Source of the DNA: Methanomicrobia archaeon LH_S13
GTDB lineage: Archaea; Halobacteriota; Syntropharchaeia; Alkanophagales; Methanospirareceae
Direction of reading: 5' to 3'
DNA length: 6,636 nucleotides
NCBI GenBank assembly: GCA_023659785.1
Contig: JAGXOR010000075.1
Coordinates: forward strand, 1-6,636
Shown here: one piece after another, positions 1-6,487 of the stretch
Numbering within the stretch: position 1 is the first letter of the stretch
How the letters are laid out: each line of letters begins with the position of its first letter
Made by a program: the position numbers and the translations under genes
Notes under the pieces: generated by a model
What the model saw: the letters and a program-made list of their open reading frames with translations, nothing else
What the model was told of the DNA's origin: nothing
Databases searched by the model: none

Positions 1-2
1 GC

Positions 3-149
3 ATACACTTAAAACCACATAAGAGCATGAAAACTGGAACTGTTGAAAAGGCATTTCCATGATTTATGGTGCTTTTTGAGGATGGTTCGTATTTAAATCC
101 GGCTCATGTTTATGCCATTGTTTGCATTCCTCTTCGTAAGCTTCTTTAA
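3..149 (+). pseudogene. Possible decayed gene fragment with an internal stop
   Basis: One plus-strand frame reads as protein-like sequence from the left edge to a TAA at 147-149, interrupted by a TGA at 60-62. Before the stop it reads LKPHKSMKTGTVEKAFP. After it, from an ATG at 66, it reads MVLFEDGSYLNPAHVYAIV and ends in IPLRKLL. The composition looks like real coding sequence (FEDGSYLNP, AHVYAIV), but I do not recognise a family. It may be the 3' end of a gene lying mostly outside the window, broken by a nonsense mutation. It overlaps the first part of the ORF that starts at 106 in another frame, so both cannot be coding over 106-149. The frame is short and may be chance. Confidence 0.25.
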
Positions 150-417
150 AACGACTTGGACCAGTAAAATACTTAAAATCAACCCAAGATATTTGATTCC
201 TAAATATTTGTGTATTCCTTTTATTATAACCTTAAATCCTGACGTTATAATTGCGCTAAGGAAAATGCAAGCACAAGACGAAACTTTGAGGGATCTCCTG
301 GAACTTGCAATGAGAAAATTGCATAACGAAGACATATCAGAAGAGATAGCTGTACTTGAGAGAGAAGAGGAGCGAGAAGAAATGAAGATTCTCTTGGAAC
401 GGCTAAAGAGATACTGA
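106..417 (+). CDS. Small hypothetical protein, possibly RHH antitoxin-like; start uncertain
   Basis: The ORF encodes 103 residues from the first ATG. The C-terminal two thirds look like a real protein: a short strand (FIITLNPDVIIALRKM), a helix (ETLRDLLELAMRKL), then a highly charged, probably coiled-coil tail rich in E, R and K (EREEEREEMKILLERLKRY). The strand followed by LNPDVIIALRKM and DETLRDLLELA resembles ribbon-helix-helix or VapB-like antitoxins, but this is a weak resemblance by eye. The first 34 residues are hydrophobic and basic, are encoded by A/T-rich DNA and overlap another protein-like frame, so they may not be translated. A TTG at 208 would give a 69-residue protein, with an A/T-rich box (aaaatacttaaaat, about 166-179) roughly 30 bases upstream. 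The ATG at 265 would remove the strand. No toxin gene is adjacent. It converges on the restriction-modification gene with only 10 bases between stop codons. Confidence 0.4.
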   Translation: MFMPLFAFLFVSFFKTTWTSKILKINPRYLIPKYLCIPFIITLNPDVIIALRKMQAQDETLRDLLELAMRKLHNEDISEEIAVLEREEEREEMKILLERLKRY

Positions 418-427
418 GAAAATGAAG

Positions 428-998
428 TTAATGCTTTGTTATCTTCTCCCAAACCACTGACTCTACTTTTTCTCTTAATTTATTATTTTGAATTGTTCTC
501 TTCGTGTATGCCGAAACATCCTTTTTGAGCTTATTATAAGCTTTGCCATAACTCTCAACCGCTTTTTTAATTACCCTTTCATCCTTTGGAATCATTATTC
601 TCACATTACCGTTCATTACTGCATACTCAATATATTTCGCCTCCTCATGCGACCTGCACTCAATTCTTGCATTGCCTATCCTCACAAAGAAGCCATGTAA
701 ATCCGACTCAACTTCTGGCTTGCCTTTTGGAACTTCGAGCTCTCTACACTCTTCTACTCCAATATAATCATCTGGAAACTTCTTCAGTTCGCTTGTCTCA
801 ATTTCACATAAAATACCTTCTGCTAACGCATTTATATCCACTCCTTTCCTCTTCGCTTGCTTTGGAACACTTACGGCTTTTTCAAGTCTGGAATTGACTA
901 AATCAATAATCGCTCTGTAAACTTCCAATTGCTCTTCTTCGGTTAAGCCCAGAATTTCAGATACCACCTTGTCAAGTTCTCTTCTATCTGGCTTGACT
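428..998 (-). pseudogene. Severed C-terminal part of the type IIG restriction-modification gene
   Basis: This is the continuation, in a different frame, of the large gene that ends at 999. It begins KVKPDRRELDKVVSEILGL and continues TEEEQLEVYRAIIDLVNSRL. In my knowledge of single-chain N6-adenine methylase/restriction proteins, a stretch of the form 'PDRR.LD..V...LGLTEEE..EVY.A...LV..RLEKA' normally follows the target-recognition region inside the same polypeptide. About 140 further residues follow (DLHGFFVRIGNARIECRSHE and a basic helical end, EKVESVVWEKITKH). This frame is open back to 1159, but there it reads antisense-like hydrophobic sequence (MMFGWLLLYLFL) that overlaps good coding sequence of the main frame. 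No convincing independent start or ribosome binding site is present. I therefore read it as the detached 190-residue C-terminus rather than a separate gene. Leaderless or TTG-initiated expression cannot be excluded. Confidence 0.75.
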
Positions 999-3740
999 TT
1001 ATCTATCAAGTGCAACTTCTTCGAATGTTTTTGCTCCGAGTTCTTCAAAAACTGAGCCGTTTTCTCTCTGCGATAGGTTGTCAATAAGCAATGGAGTTTG
1101 GGTAGAGATAAAGAGAGAAGGCTTAAAAACAGGTAGAGAAGCAGCCATCCAAACATCAATGTCCAATATACCTTGTCCTAATGAACTTCTACCAAAAATT
1201 TCAAAGAGTAAAACACCAAAAGAGGAGTTAAACAGCATATTTATCGGTTTAGAGACTTCATCGTCACACAGAATGCCATAAAGATTCTTATTTTCCATAA
1301 TCCTGATGTTATTATTAAATATCACAAATCTGTCCCAAAATCTTTCAGGAAAAAGTAAATTAGCATACTCTCTTTCATCCAAATCATACCACCTCTTCCT
1401 TGACTTACAGGTTGGTCTCTCATGAAATCCCCGTTCCTCACCCCATTCTATGTATTTTAGCATATTCGTGCCCTTTAGTTCCTCTTTATCCTTATGAATC
1501 ATCAAAACTCGGTATTTCAAATCCTCAGGGTCAACAACAATTGACTTGCATTCCCTCGGACTTTTTATCACGTAATTAGGAACCCAATTTCCGTTTTCGC
1601 CCTTATGCATCCAGAATTCTTTCTCAATTCCCCACCTCTTTATCTCCTCTTCCGTAAGATAGAAGAACTCATTTGCTCCTGTTGTAAATCCTCTTCTAAC
1701 ATCTGCAACTTCTTCCAAAGGAACAAGCAGGTCTTTTCCTCTCTCTAAAATCCTGAAGAAAATTTCAGGCGCCCTTAAATATTTTCCCCATTTTGAACCT
1801 TTGTATTTCCCAGTATCTTCATCAAACCCTTCTTCCCATAATTTCCATTGCTCTATCGGATAAATCCTGATTCTTTCGTCCTCAAAATATTTCTTTTTGC
1901 TCTTGATAGACCTGATGAGCTTATTGATGCTTTTCCACCTTTCTGATTCATTTTTCATGTCTATAAAATCCTTTAACGGCTTATTCAATTGAACGAATTT
2001 AACCAGGTTCTTTTTCCTTCTGCTCTCACCCTTGCCACTGCATTTTTCAAGAATAATGATGCAGGTATTAACATCGGCATATTCAAACCATCTCTCAACT
2101 TTGCTTTCGATAATGGCAACGATTTTGAAGCTTTTCATAAAGAACTCCTGCAAATATTTGCCGTAATCAACATCAAGCCAAGAATTGGAAGTGATAAATC
2201 CTACTTTCCCTTTTTCGTTCAGGAATTTTATGACGTGAAAGAAGAAATAGCCGTAAATGCTCATCCTCTTCCCTATTTCTATCCCACCTCCTTCCTTCGC
2301 TATCTTCCCCAATTTTGTTTTATAAGCAGACGATGCGAAAGTCTCTTCAAGCTCTTCCTGTCTCGTGTAAGGTGGATTTGTAACCACAGCATCGAATTTC
2401 TCATTCTCGATTGGAATCAAATCAAAGAAATCTGTATTTTCTACATTCGAACGGAACCCACCGAAGATGTCTTTTATGGCAAGGTTCATTCTCGTAAGAT
2501 AACAGCCGAACTCCGCTATATCCACACCTTTTAGCTCGCTTAGTATCTCATCATGCCTCTTACCGCTCTTTTTCATCTTCTTCCGCATATAAGCCCTCGT
2601 TAGAAATGTCCCTGCGCCGCATGCAGGATCTAAAACTCTTTCATCACCTCTCTTCACACAAAATCCTGTTATTAAGTCTACGACATCTGACCTCGTGAAA
2701 TGCTGCCCGAACCTGTGTCGCTCATCATCAGGAATCAAATTTTCAAAAATGGAACCCAGAACCTCATAGCCTATTTTTGAGAAGTCATAAAGTTCCATTT
2801 CCTTTATAAATCCCTTCAATTGCCTTATCACGCCTACGTCATCAGGAAAAGGGAGGTCATCTATAAACTCTCGCTTGAAAAGATCAGCATACCCAAAACA
2901 CCGCTCGAAATATTCGTAAAGTATGGTCTTGAACCTATTTGCATCTTCTGTTGGGATGTTTATCGGTGGAAGCTCAAAGTCGGAAGCACGCAGTTTAAGG
3001 AAATTGTAGAATAATATCTTCGCAATGAGTAGGAGAACGCTCAATCTCGCAACGCGGTCAAAATCTTCCTCCTTCCCTTCAAAAACCCATTTTTGTTCCC
3101 TAAACCAATCATTCAACCGCTGCTTGAAATCTTCGCTCTTTTGATATTCCTCCTGCAAGTCCTCCGAAATGCGGATATAAAAGCTATTTACTGCTGATTT
3201 CAACCTGTCTATGAAGATAAGGTCCAAAGGCAATGTCGGAACTTCCTTCTTTACGTAGCAGATTTCAACGAAATCTTTCGTGAGAAATTCTCTTAAAAAT
3301 TTCTTCAGCTTTTCTTCAATCCCTCTCCTTTTTACTTCCTCTATCCGCTTTATAGCAACAACATCTTTGTGCCATCTCCTTCGGTCAAGTAGAGGAGTGC
3401 CTTCCTCGAACGTTTCCCATAATACAAACTCGTTTATGTTCCATGTAGCAAAGAAAGGAGAACCCAGGAAATTGGCTTTCCTCATCGCATTATCGGTAAG
3501 CTCAAGTGAATAGCCATTATATTCCGGTCTTTTCAACTCGATTATGCATTCTGTTTTTGTTCTGTTTTTATCTCCATAAATAACGAGGTCGGCACGCAGC
3601 AGCTTCCCATCTGTTCTTATGGGCACTTCCTGGTCTACATCAAAAGGAAGCTTTTTCTCTGCAATAATTTCCTTTAGCCAGTGTAATACCCTACCCTGAA
3701 ATTGAAATTCGATTATTTCACTCTTTCTGATGTCTCTCAT
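999..3740 (-). CDS. Single-chain (type IIG-like) restriction-modification enzyme, C-terminally truncated by frameshift
   Basis: This protein is predicted to methylate adenine N6 at a specific DNA site using S-adenosylmethionine and to cut DNA lacking the mark. Positions are in the 914-residue frame counted from the GTG at 3743. The N-terminal ~150 residues look like a PD-(D/E)XK nuclease of the HsdR-N type: E39, D52 (RADLVIYGD) and E69-x-K71 (CIIELKRPE). A helical linker follows. The methyltransferase core has motif X at 345-351 (FGQHFTR), SAM-binding motif I at 370-381 (VLDPACGAGTFL) and catalytic motif IV NPPY at 456-459. A probable target-recognition region spans about 655-880 (EVADVRRGFTTGANEFFYL; GQGILDIDVWMAASLPVF). 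No helicase motifs are seen, which argues against type I, III or ISP enzymes. The ATG at 3740 is preferred, directly after an in-frame GTG. The frame ends early at 999 because of a 4-bp tandem duplication; the expected full length is about 1103 residues. No separate nuclease, methylase or specificity gene is nearby. Whether the truncated protein is active is unknown. Confidence 0.85.
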   Translation of the reverse strand: MRDIRKSEIIEFQFQGRVLHWLKEIIAEKKLPFDVDQEVPIRTDGKLLRADLVIYGDKNRTKTECIIELKRPEYNGYSLELTDNAMRKANFLGSPFFATWNINEFVLWETFEEGTPLLDRRRWHKDVVAIKRIEEVKRRGIEEKLKKFLREFLTKDFVEICYVKKEVPTLPLDLIFIDRLKSAVNSFYIRISEDLQEEYQKSEDFKQRLNDWFREQKWVFEGKEEDFDRVARLSVLLLIAKILFYNFLKLRASDFELPPINIPTEDANRFKTILYEYFERCFGYADLFKREFIDDLPFPDDVGVIRQLKGFIKEMELYDFSKIGYEVLGSIFENLIPDDERHRFGQHFTRSDVVDLITGFCVKRGDERVLDPACGAGTFLTRAYMRKKMKKSGKRHDEILSELKGVDIAEFGCYLTRMNLAIKDIFGGFRSNVENTDFFDLIPIENEKFDAVVTNPPYTRQEELEETFASSAYKTKLGKIAKEGGGIEIGKRMSIYGYFFFHVIKFLNEKGKVGFITSNSWLDVDYGKYLQEFFMKSFKIVAIIESKVERWFEYADVNTCIIILEKCSGKGESRRKKNLVKFVQLNKPLKDFIDMKNESERWKSINKLIRSIKSKKKYFEDERIRIYPIEQWKLWEEGFDEDTGKYKGSKWGKYLRAPEIFFRILERGKDLLVPLEEVADVRRGFTTGANEFFYLTEEEIKRWGIEKEFWMHKGENGNWVPNYVIKSPRECKSIVVDPEDLKYRVLMIHKDKEELKGTNMLKYIEWGEERGFHERPTCKSRKRWYDLDEREYANLLFPERFWDRFVIFNNNIRIMENKNLYGILCDDEVSKPINMLFNSSFGVLLFEIFGRSSLGQGILDIDVWMAASLPVFKPSLFISTQTPLLIDNLSQRENGSVFEELGAKTFEEVALDR
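1000..1007 (-). repeat. Tandem 4-bp duplication (GATA GATA on the coding strand) that breaks the reading frame
   Basis: On the minus strand the sequence is CTT GATAGATA AAGTC. As it stands, the main frame reads EEVALDR and stops at TAA (999-1001). Removing one GATA gives CTT GAT AAA GTC AAG and reads EEVALDKVKPDRRELDKVV, joining the upstream frame seamlessly to the long downstream frame. The duplication is seen directly. That it is the causal mutation, rather than a sequencing error or programmed slippage, is inferred from the exact fit. Confidence 0.7.
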
Positions 3741-3754
3741 CACATAAAATAAAA

Positions 3755-3779
3755 AAGAGGATAAAATACTTAAGAGGAT
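3755..3779 (-). promoter_or_regulatory. Candidate TATA/BRE promoter of the restriction-modification gene, flanked by an 8-bp direct repeat
   Basis: On the minus strand a TATTTTAT box (3761-3768) is centred about 25 bases before the ATG at 3740. It is preceded by CTTAAG (3769-3774), which could be part of a BRE. This spacing fits leaderless transcription starting at or near the start codon. The plus-strand octamer aagaggat occurs at 3755-3762 and again at 3772-3779, bracketing the box. It could be an operator for a regulator or chance in A/G-rich DNA. No well-spaced Shine-Dalgarno is present; the AGGAGG on this strand (3791-3796) is about 50 bases away with no start codon near it. Confidence 0.4.
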
Positions 3780-3836
3780 TTTGATTAACCCCTCCTTTTA
3801 AGAATAGGATCAGAAGTAATAAAAGTCGCATCTTGA

Positions 3837-3971
3837 ACTACTCCTTGCTTTACTTTTATATTCTACAAAAATCCTATTGGAAAAACTTTCGTTAAAATTT
3901 ATTATACAACGAGCCCACCGATTGCAGATGTAATAAGACAAAACGAAGGATTGAGAATCGTTGTGTTGTAA
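3837..3971 (+). pseudogene. Remnant of a CFI-box-CTERM-type C-terminal domain
   Basis: The plus-strand frame from 3837 to the TAA at 3969-3971 reads FYKNPIGKTFVKIYY followed by TTSPPIADVIRQNEGLR and IVVL, then stop. This matches the pattern I know from the C-terminal domain following the CFIATAAYG motif (CFI-box-CTERM): a 'YLL.NP.G..FV..YY..SPPIAD.I..N..LR..V' stretch. The CFIATAAYG part and everything upstream are missing. A TGA at 3834-3836 closes the frame, and the codons from 3837 to about 3860 do not fit the family. No start codon is suitable. It is therefore a fragment of about 37 residues left between two divergent genes, probably the end of a deleted surface or secreted protein gene. 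The identification is from memory of the family pattern, not a search. Confidence 0.6.
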
Positions 3972-3990
3972 GGGAGGGTTTGGTTAATGG

Positions 3991-3998
3991 TTTATGTT
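3991..3998 (+). promoter_or_regulatory. Candidate TATA box of gatE
   Basis: TTTATGTT lies with its centre about 28 bases before the gatE ATG at 4023, within ggtttatgttttaag. The spacing fits an archaeal TATA box driving a leaderless or nearly leaderless transcript. The bases just before the ATG (gtaggtcaaata) contain no clear ribosome binding site, which supports the leaderless reading. A purine stretch, aagggaggg (3970-3978), is too far upstream to serve as one. Confidence 0.4.
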
Positions 3999-4022
3999 TT
4001 AAGAGTTTTGTAGGTCAAATAA

Positions 4023-5918
4023 ATGGAAATAGACTACCACAAGATAGGACTAAAAGCAGGCTTGGAAATACACCAGCAGCTCAACACGAGAACCAAACTC
4101 TTCTGCAAATGTCCCACCACGCTGAGGGACAAAAAGGAATCTACGCTCCCATTTAAACGATATCTGAGGGTGTCAAAGGGCGAAATGGGCGAAGTGGACG
4201 AAGCTGCGCTTGAAGAAGAGAAATACAGCAGAACATTTATTTATAAAGGATATGACAGCACATGTTTGGTGGAAAATGACGAGCAGCCACCCAGAGAATT
4301 GAACCGAGAAGCTATTGACATTTCCTTAGAAGTAGCACTGCTTCTGAACATGAATTCTGCAGATGAGGTTCACACGATGCGGAAAATTGTTATAGACGGG
4401 TCGAACACGTGTGGATTCCAGCGAACTGCGTTAGTAGCGACGGATGGCGGGATAGAGACAGAAGAAGGTGGGGTTGGCGTGGATTCACTTTGTCTGGAAG
4501 AAGATGCGGCATCTAAGATAGAAACAGAAGGTGACGCCGTTGTTTATTCCTTAGACCGATTGGGCATACCACTTGTAGAAATAGGCACCGCTCCTGATAT
4601 AAAAACGGCAGAACAAGCGAGGAAAGTAGCCGAGCAGCTCGGCATGATATTACGCTCCACAGATAAGGTAAAACGTGGATTAGGAACTATTCGACAGGAC
4701 ATAAACGTTTCAATAGCCCGAGGGGCTCGTGTGGAGATAAAAGGCGTTCAGAACTTGAGGCTGATAGGGAAAATAGTTGAAAACGAGGCCGTAAGACAGA
4801 TAAAGCTTATCGAGCTAAGGGAGAAGTTAAAAAGAAGAAGAGCCGATGTTGAGAGACTAATTGAAGATTTATCGGGCGTATTTGCGAATACTTCTTCAAA
4901 GGTAATAAAAAAAGCAGGAGGGAAAGTGTTTGGTGTATGCCTGCGTGGGTTTTCCGGTATCCTCGGAACGGAAATACAACCCGGAAGAAGATTTGGCAGT
5001 GAATTAGCGGATTTCGCAAATAAGTATGGCGCAGGTTTGATGCACACCGATGAACTTCCTGCGTATGGTATAAAAGAGGCGGAGGTAGCGCAACTGAAAA
5101 GAACTTTTAACGCTGCTGAAGATGATTGTGTGGTGATAGTTGCAGCGGAGAGAGAACGTGCGGAGTCCGCATTAAAAGTAGTGCTGAGAAGGGCGGAAGA
5201 AGCAATGCGAGAAATACCAAAAGAGACGCGAAGAGCGTTGCTAAACGGAAGCAGCGCTTATATGCGACCTCTACCAGGTGCTGCGAGGATGTATCCGGAA
5301 ACAGACGTGCCGCCGGTAGAAATATCGTTGCAAAGATTGAAATACATAAAAAGTAAGCTTCCTGAGACGTTTGAGCACCGGAAAGCGAGATATAAGGAAA
5401 AGTTCGGCTTAAATGACGAACTCGCGGATAAAATCTCTCGAAATCCTAATTTCTCGCTTTTTGAACGCATAATGGAATCGTATGAGAACATTCCAGCAAC
5501 GTTGGTGGTCAGGACTCTTACGGATACGTTAGCGGAGTTGATGCAAGAAGGAGTTGGGGTAGAAGTGGAAGTGGAAAAGTTGGAAGACCAGCATTTCATG
5601 GATGTGTTCAAGCTGCTTTCCGCGAATGCGTTTGGGAAGGAGGCTGTACCAGACATTTTGAAATTTTTGGCAAACAAGCCTGAGATGAGTGTAGATAAGG
5701 CGATAGAAGAAATCGGGCTTAGAGTAGATATGGAGGAGGTGGAGCGGCTCATAGAGGATATAGTGAATTCTAAGCTCGATTTTATACGGGAGAAGGGTGC
5801 AAGGGCATTGGGACCGCTGATGGGCGTTGTGATGAAGGAATTGCGTGGTAAAGTGGATGGGAAGGTAATAAATAGGATATTGGAGGAGAAGGTGAAGGAA
5901 GTTCAGGAGGGTGGTTAA
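4023..5918 (+). CDS. gatE: Glutamyl-tRNA(Gln) amidotransferase subunit E
   Basis: GatE is the kinase/transamidase subunit of the archaeal GatDE complex. It phosphorylates the glutamate on misacylated Glu-tRNA(Gln) and converts it to Gln-tRNA(Gln), using ammonia released from glutamine by GatD. Archaea generally rely on this route because they lack GlnRS. The 631 residues match the usual GatE length, and no frame breaks are seen. Visible in order: the GatB-like catalytic core with GLEIHQQLNT (13-22) and FCKCP (27-31); the conserved DGSNTCGFQRTALVA (125-139); IPLVEIGTAPDI (182-193) and TIRQDINVSI (222-231); the AspRS-like GAD insert that separates GatE from GatB, about 300-430 (LRGFSGILGTEIQPGRRFG; HTDELPAYGI); and a helical YqeY-like tail about 450-631 for tRNA binding. 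The ATG at 4023 starts directly on the family N-terminus. gatD is not adjacent within this window, so the gene appears to be transcribed alone. T-rich DNA after the stop (5919-5935) may end transcription. Confidence 0.97.
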   Translation: MEIDYHKIGLKAGLEIHQQLNTRTKLFCKCPTTLRDKKESTLPFKRYLRVSKGEMGEVDEAALEEEKYSRTFIYKGYDSTCLVENDEQPPRELNREAIDISLEVALLLNMNSADEVHTMRKIVIDGSNTCGFQRTALVATDGGIETEEGGVGVDSLCLEEDAASKIETEGDAVVYSLDRLGIPLVEIGTAPDIKTAEQARKVAEQLGMILRSTDKVKRGLGTIRQDINVSIARGARVEIKGVQNLRLIGKIVENEAVRQIKLIELREKLKRRRADVERLIEDLSGVFANTSSKVIKKAGGKVFGVCLRGFSGILGTEIQPGRRFGSELADFANKYGAGLMHTDELPAYGIKEAEVAQLKRTFNAAEDDCVVIVAAERERAESALKVVLRRAEEAMREIPKETRRALLNGSSAYMRPLPGAARMYPETDVPPVEISLQRLKYIKSKLPETFEHRKARYKEKFGLNDELADKISRNPNFSLFERIMESYENIPATLVVRTLTDTLAELMQEGVGVEVEVEKLEDQHFMDVFKLLSANAFGKEAVPDILKFLANKPEMSVDKAIEEIGLRVDMEEVERLIEDIVNSKLDFIREKGARALGPLMGVVMKELRGKVDGKVINRILEEKVKEVQEGG

Positions 5919-5940
5919 AATTTCTGTATTTGTATAGAAC

Positions 5941-5966
5941 CACGAGATTACACGAGATTAACACGG
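5941..5966 (+). repeat. Tandem 10-bp direct repeat CACGAGATTA with a partial third unit
   Basis: Two exact, adjacent copies of cacgagatta (5941-5950 and 5951-5960) are followed by acacgg, which resembles a degenerate third copy. They lie between gatE and the GxxExxY remnant. From memory, similar 'cacga(g/a)atta' direct repeats often precede GxxExxY-family genes in environmental bacteria and archaea, so the repeat probably travelled with the fragment that follows. Its function is unknown. Confidence 0.6.
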
Positions 5967-5976
5967 AAGAAAGAAA

Positions 5977-6108
5977 ATGTAAGAGACAAATGAAAAGTGG
6001 CTTTATAAAGACTTAACTCAGGAAATTATTGGTGCAGCAATGGAAGTTCATCAAGAGTCCTTTTTGAAACTTTACCGAGATAAAATTCTTCTTTTTCGAT
6101 TTTTATAG
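5977..6108 (+). pseudogene. Truncated GxxExxY-family protein gene
   Basis: The frame reads ATG, then TAA (5980-5982), then ETNEKWLYKDLTQEIIGAAM followed by EVHQESFLKLYRDK and a stop at 6106-6108. The segment LTQEIIGAAMEVHQE is the N-terminal signature I know from GxxExxY proteins, small proteins linked to a PD-(D/E)XK-like fold that usually read 'L..KIIGAAMEVH.ELGPGFLE..Y'. Here the LGPG part is missing (HQE-SFLKLY), the C-terminal two thirds are gone, and there is a nonsense codon directly after the presumed start. It is therefore a non-functional remnant of about 40 residues. The damage borders on the IS200/IS605 transposase region, so an insertion or deletion associated with that element may have removed the rest. 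Confidence 0.65.
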
Positions 6109-6180
6109 TTATCATGAATTTTTGATTTATTTCACGAATGGACTACTATATCAAATATTTTCGAGAAGAAAAATCGAAAA
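6093..6180. repeat. 12-bp A/T-rich inverted repeat between the GxxExxY remnant and tnpA
   Basis: ttttcgattttt (6093-6104) is the exact reverse complement of aaaaatcgaaaa (6169-6180), with 64 bases between. It lies where recognisable GxxExxY sequence ends and just before the promoter-like box of tnpA. It could mark an element boundary or form a hairpin. The low complexity makes chance quite possible. Confidence 0.35.
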
Positions 6181-6183
6181 GCT

Positions 6184-6203
6184 TTTATATTGATTTCATC
6201 AAT
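6184..6203 (+). promoter_or_regulatory. Candidate tnpA promoter box and adjoining small hairpin
   Basis: TTTATAT (6184-6190), within aaaagcttttatattg, is a good archaeal TATA-like box about 40 bases before the tnpA ATG at 6227. Transcription would be expected to begin about 15 bases ahead of the start codon. Overlapping it is a perfect 6-bp inverted repeat, attgat-ttc-atcaat (6189-6203). IS200/IS605 elements carry small imperfect hairpins at their ends that TnpA recognises, so this could be a left-end hairpin, or equally an operator. Assigning either role is inference. Confidence 0.35.
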
Positions 6204-6226
6204 CTTACTGATTACCTCAAAAAGAG

Positions 6227-6487
6227 ATGGGCGAAGTGGAAACGGAAGCGGGAAGGGTAACAAGGGGCGATCTCAGGCATGGCCGGCATACGGTGTCATT
6301 GCTGACTGATCACCTGGTCTTTTCTCCGAAATATAGGGGGAAGATGTTAGAGGGTGAAGTTGCGGAAGCGGCGGAAGAAATTATCAGAGAAAACTGCAAA
6401 GAGCTCGATATTGAGGTTATAGACAAACCTTTCTTTAGAAAAGAAAGCTTTACCAAAGAAACTATTCTTTCTGTGAAGCGTTTTTGA
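6227..6487 (+). pseudogene. tnpA: Truncated IS200/IS605-family transposase TnpA (Y1 HUH)
   Basis: The first 66 residues match the N-terminal half of IS200/IS605 TnpA: LRHGRHTVSLLTDHLVFSPK, then YRGKMLEGEVAEAAEEIIRE and NCKELDIEVID. Intact members are about 130-145 residues. They continue with a segment like MAVNPDHVHLF holding the catalytic His-hydrophobic-His pair, and later a helix with the nucleophilic tyrosine. Here homology stops after EVID, at about position 6424. The remaining residues (KPFFRKESFTKETILSVKRF) are unrelated, so both the HUH motif and the tyrosine are absent and the protein cannot transpose. No tnpB accessory gene is seen. The ATG at 6227 gives the MGEVETEAGRVTRGDLRHGR start, consistent with a start just before the HGRHTVS block. 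Confidence 0.85.

Noticed and set aside
93..452. 119-codon minus-strand frame opposite the small plus-strand ORF
   Set aside because: Its serine-rich sequence is the antisense of the E/R/K-rich coding region and looks like a shadow.
1007..1159. Hydrophobic N-terminal extension (MMFGWLLLYLFLSLL) of the minus-strand frame ending at 428, which would make a separate membrane-anchored protein
   Set aside because: It overlaps the well-conserved end of the target-recognition region of the restriction-modification gene in another frame. It has no ribosome binding site or promoter, and the frame is better explained as the severed C-terminus.
1989..2534. 181-codon plus-strand frame inside the restriction-modification gene
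   Set aside because: It lies opposite the methyltransferase core that carries motifs I and IV. It has no family features of its own and is a shadow frame.
3785..3800. AGGAGG on the minus strand as the ribosome binding site of the restriction-modification gene
   Set aside because: It is about 50 bases from the ATG at 3740, and no start codon lies at a suitable distance from it.
5258..5752. 164-codon minus-strand frame inside gatE
   Set aside because: It is a serine/threonine-rich antisense translation of the conserved GatE tail, with no independent signals.
5941..5966. CACGAGATTA repeats as the start of a CRISPR array
   Set aside because: There are only two short adjacent copies without spacers, so they are a simple tandem repeat.
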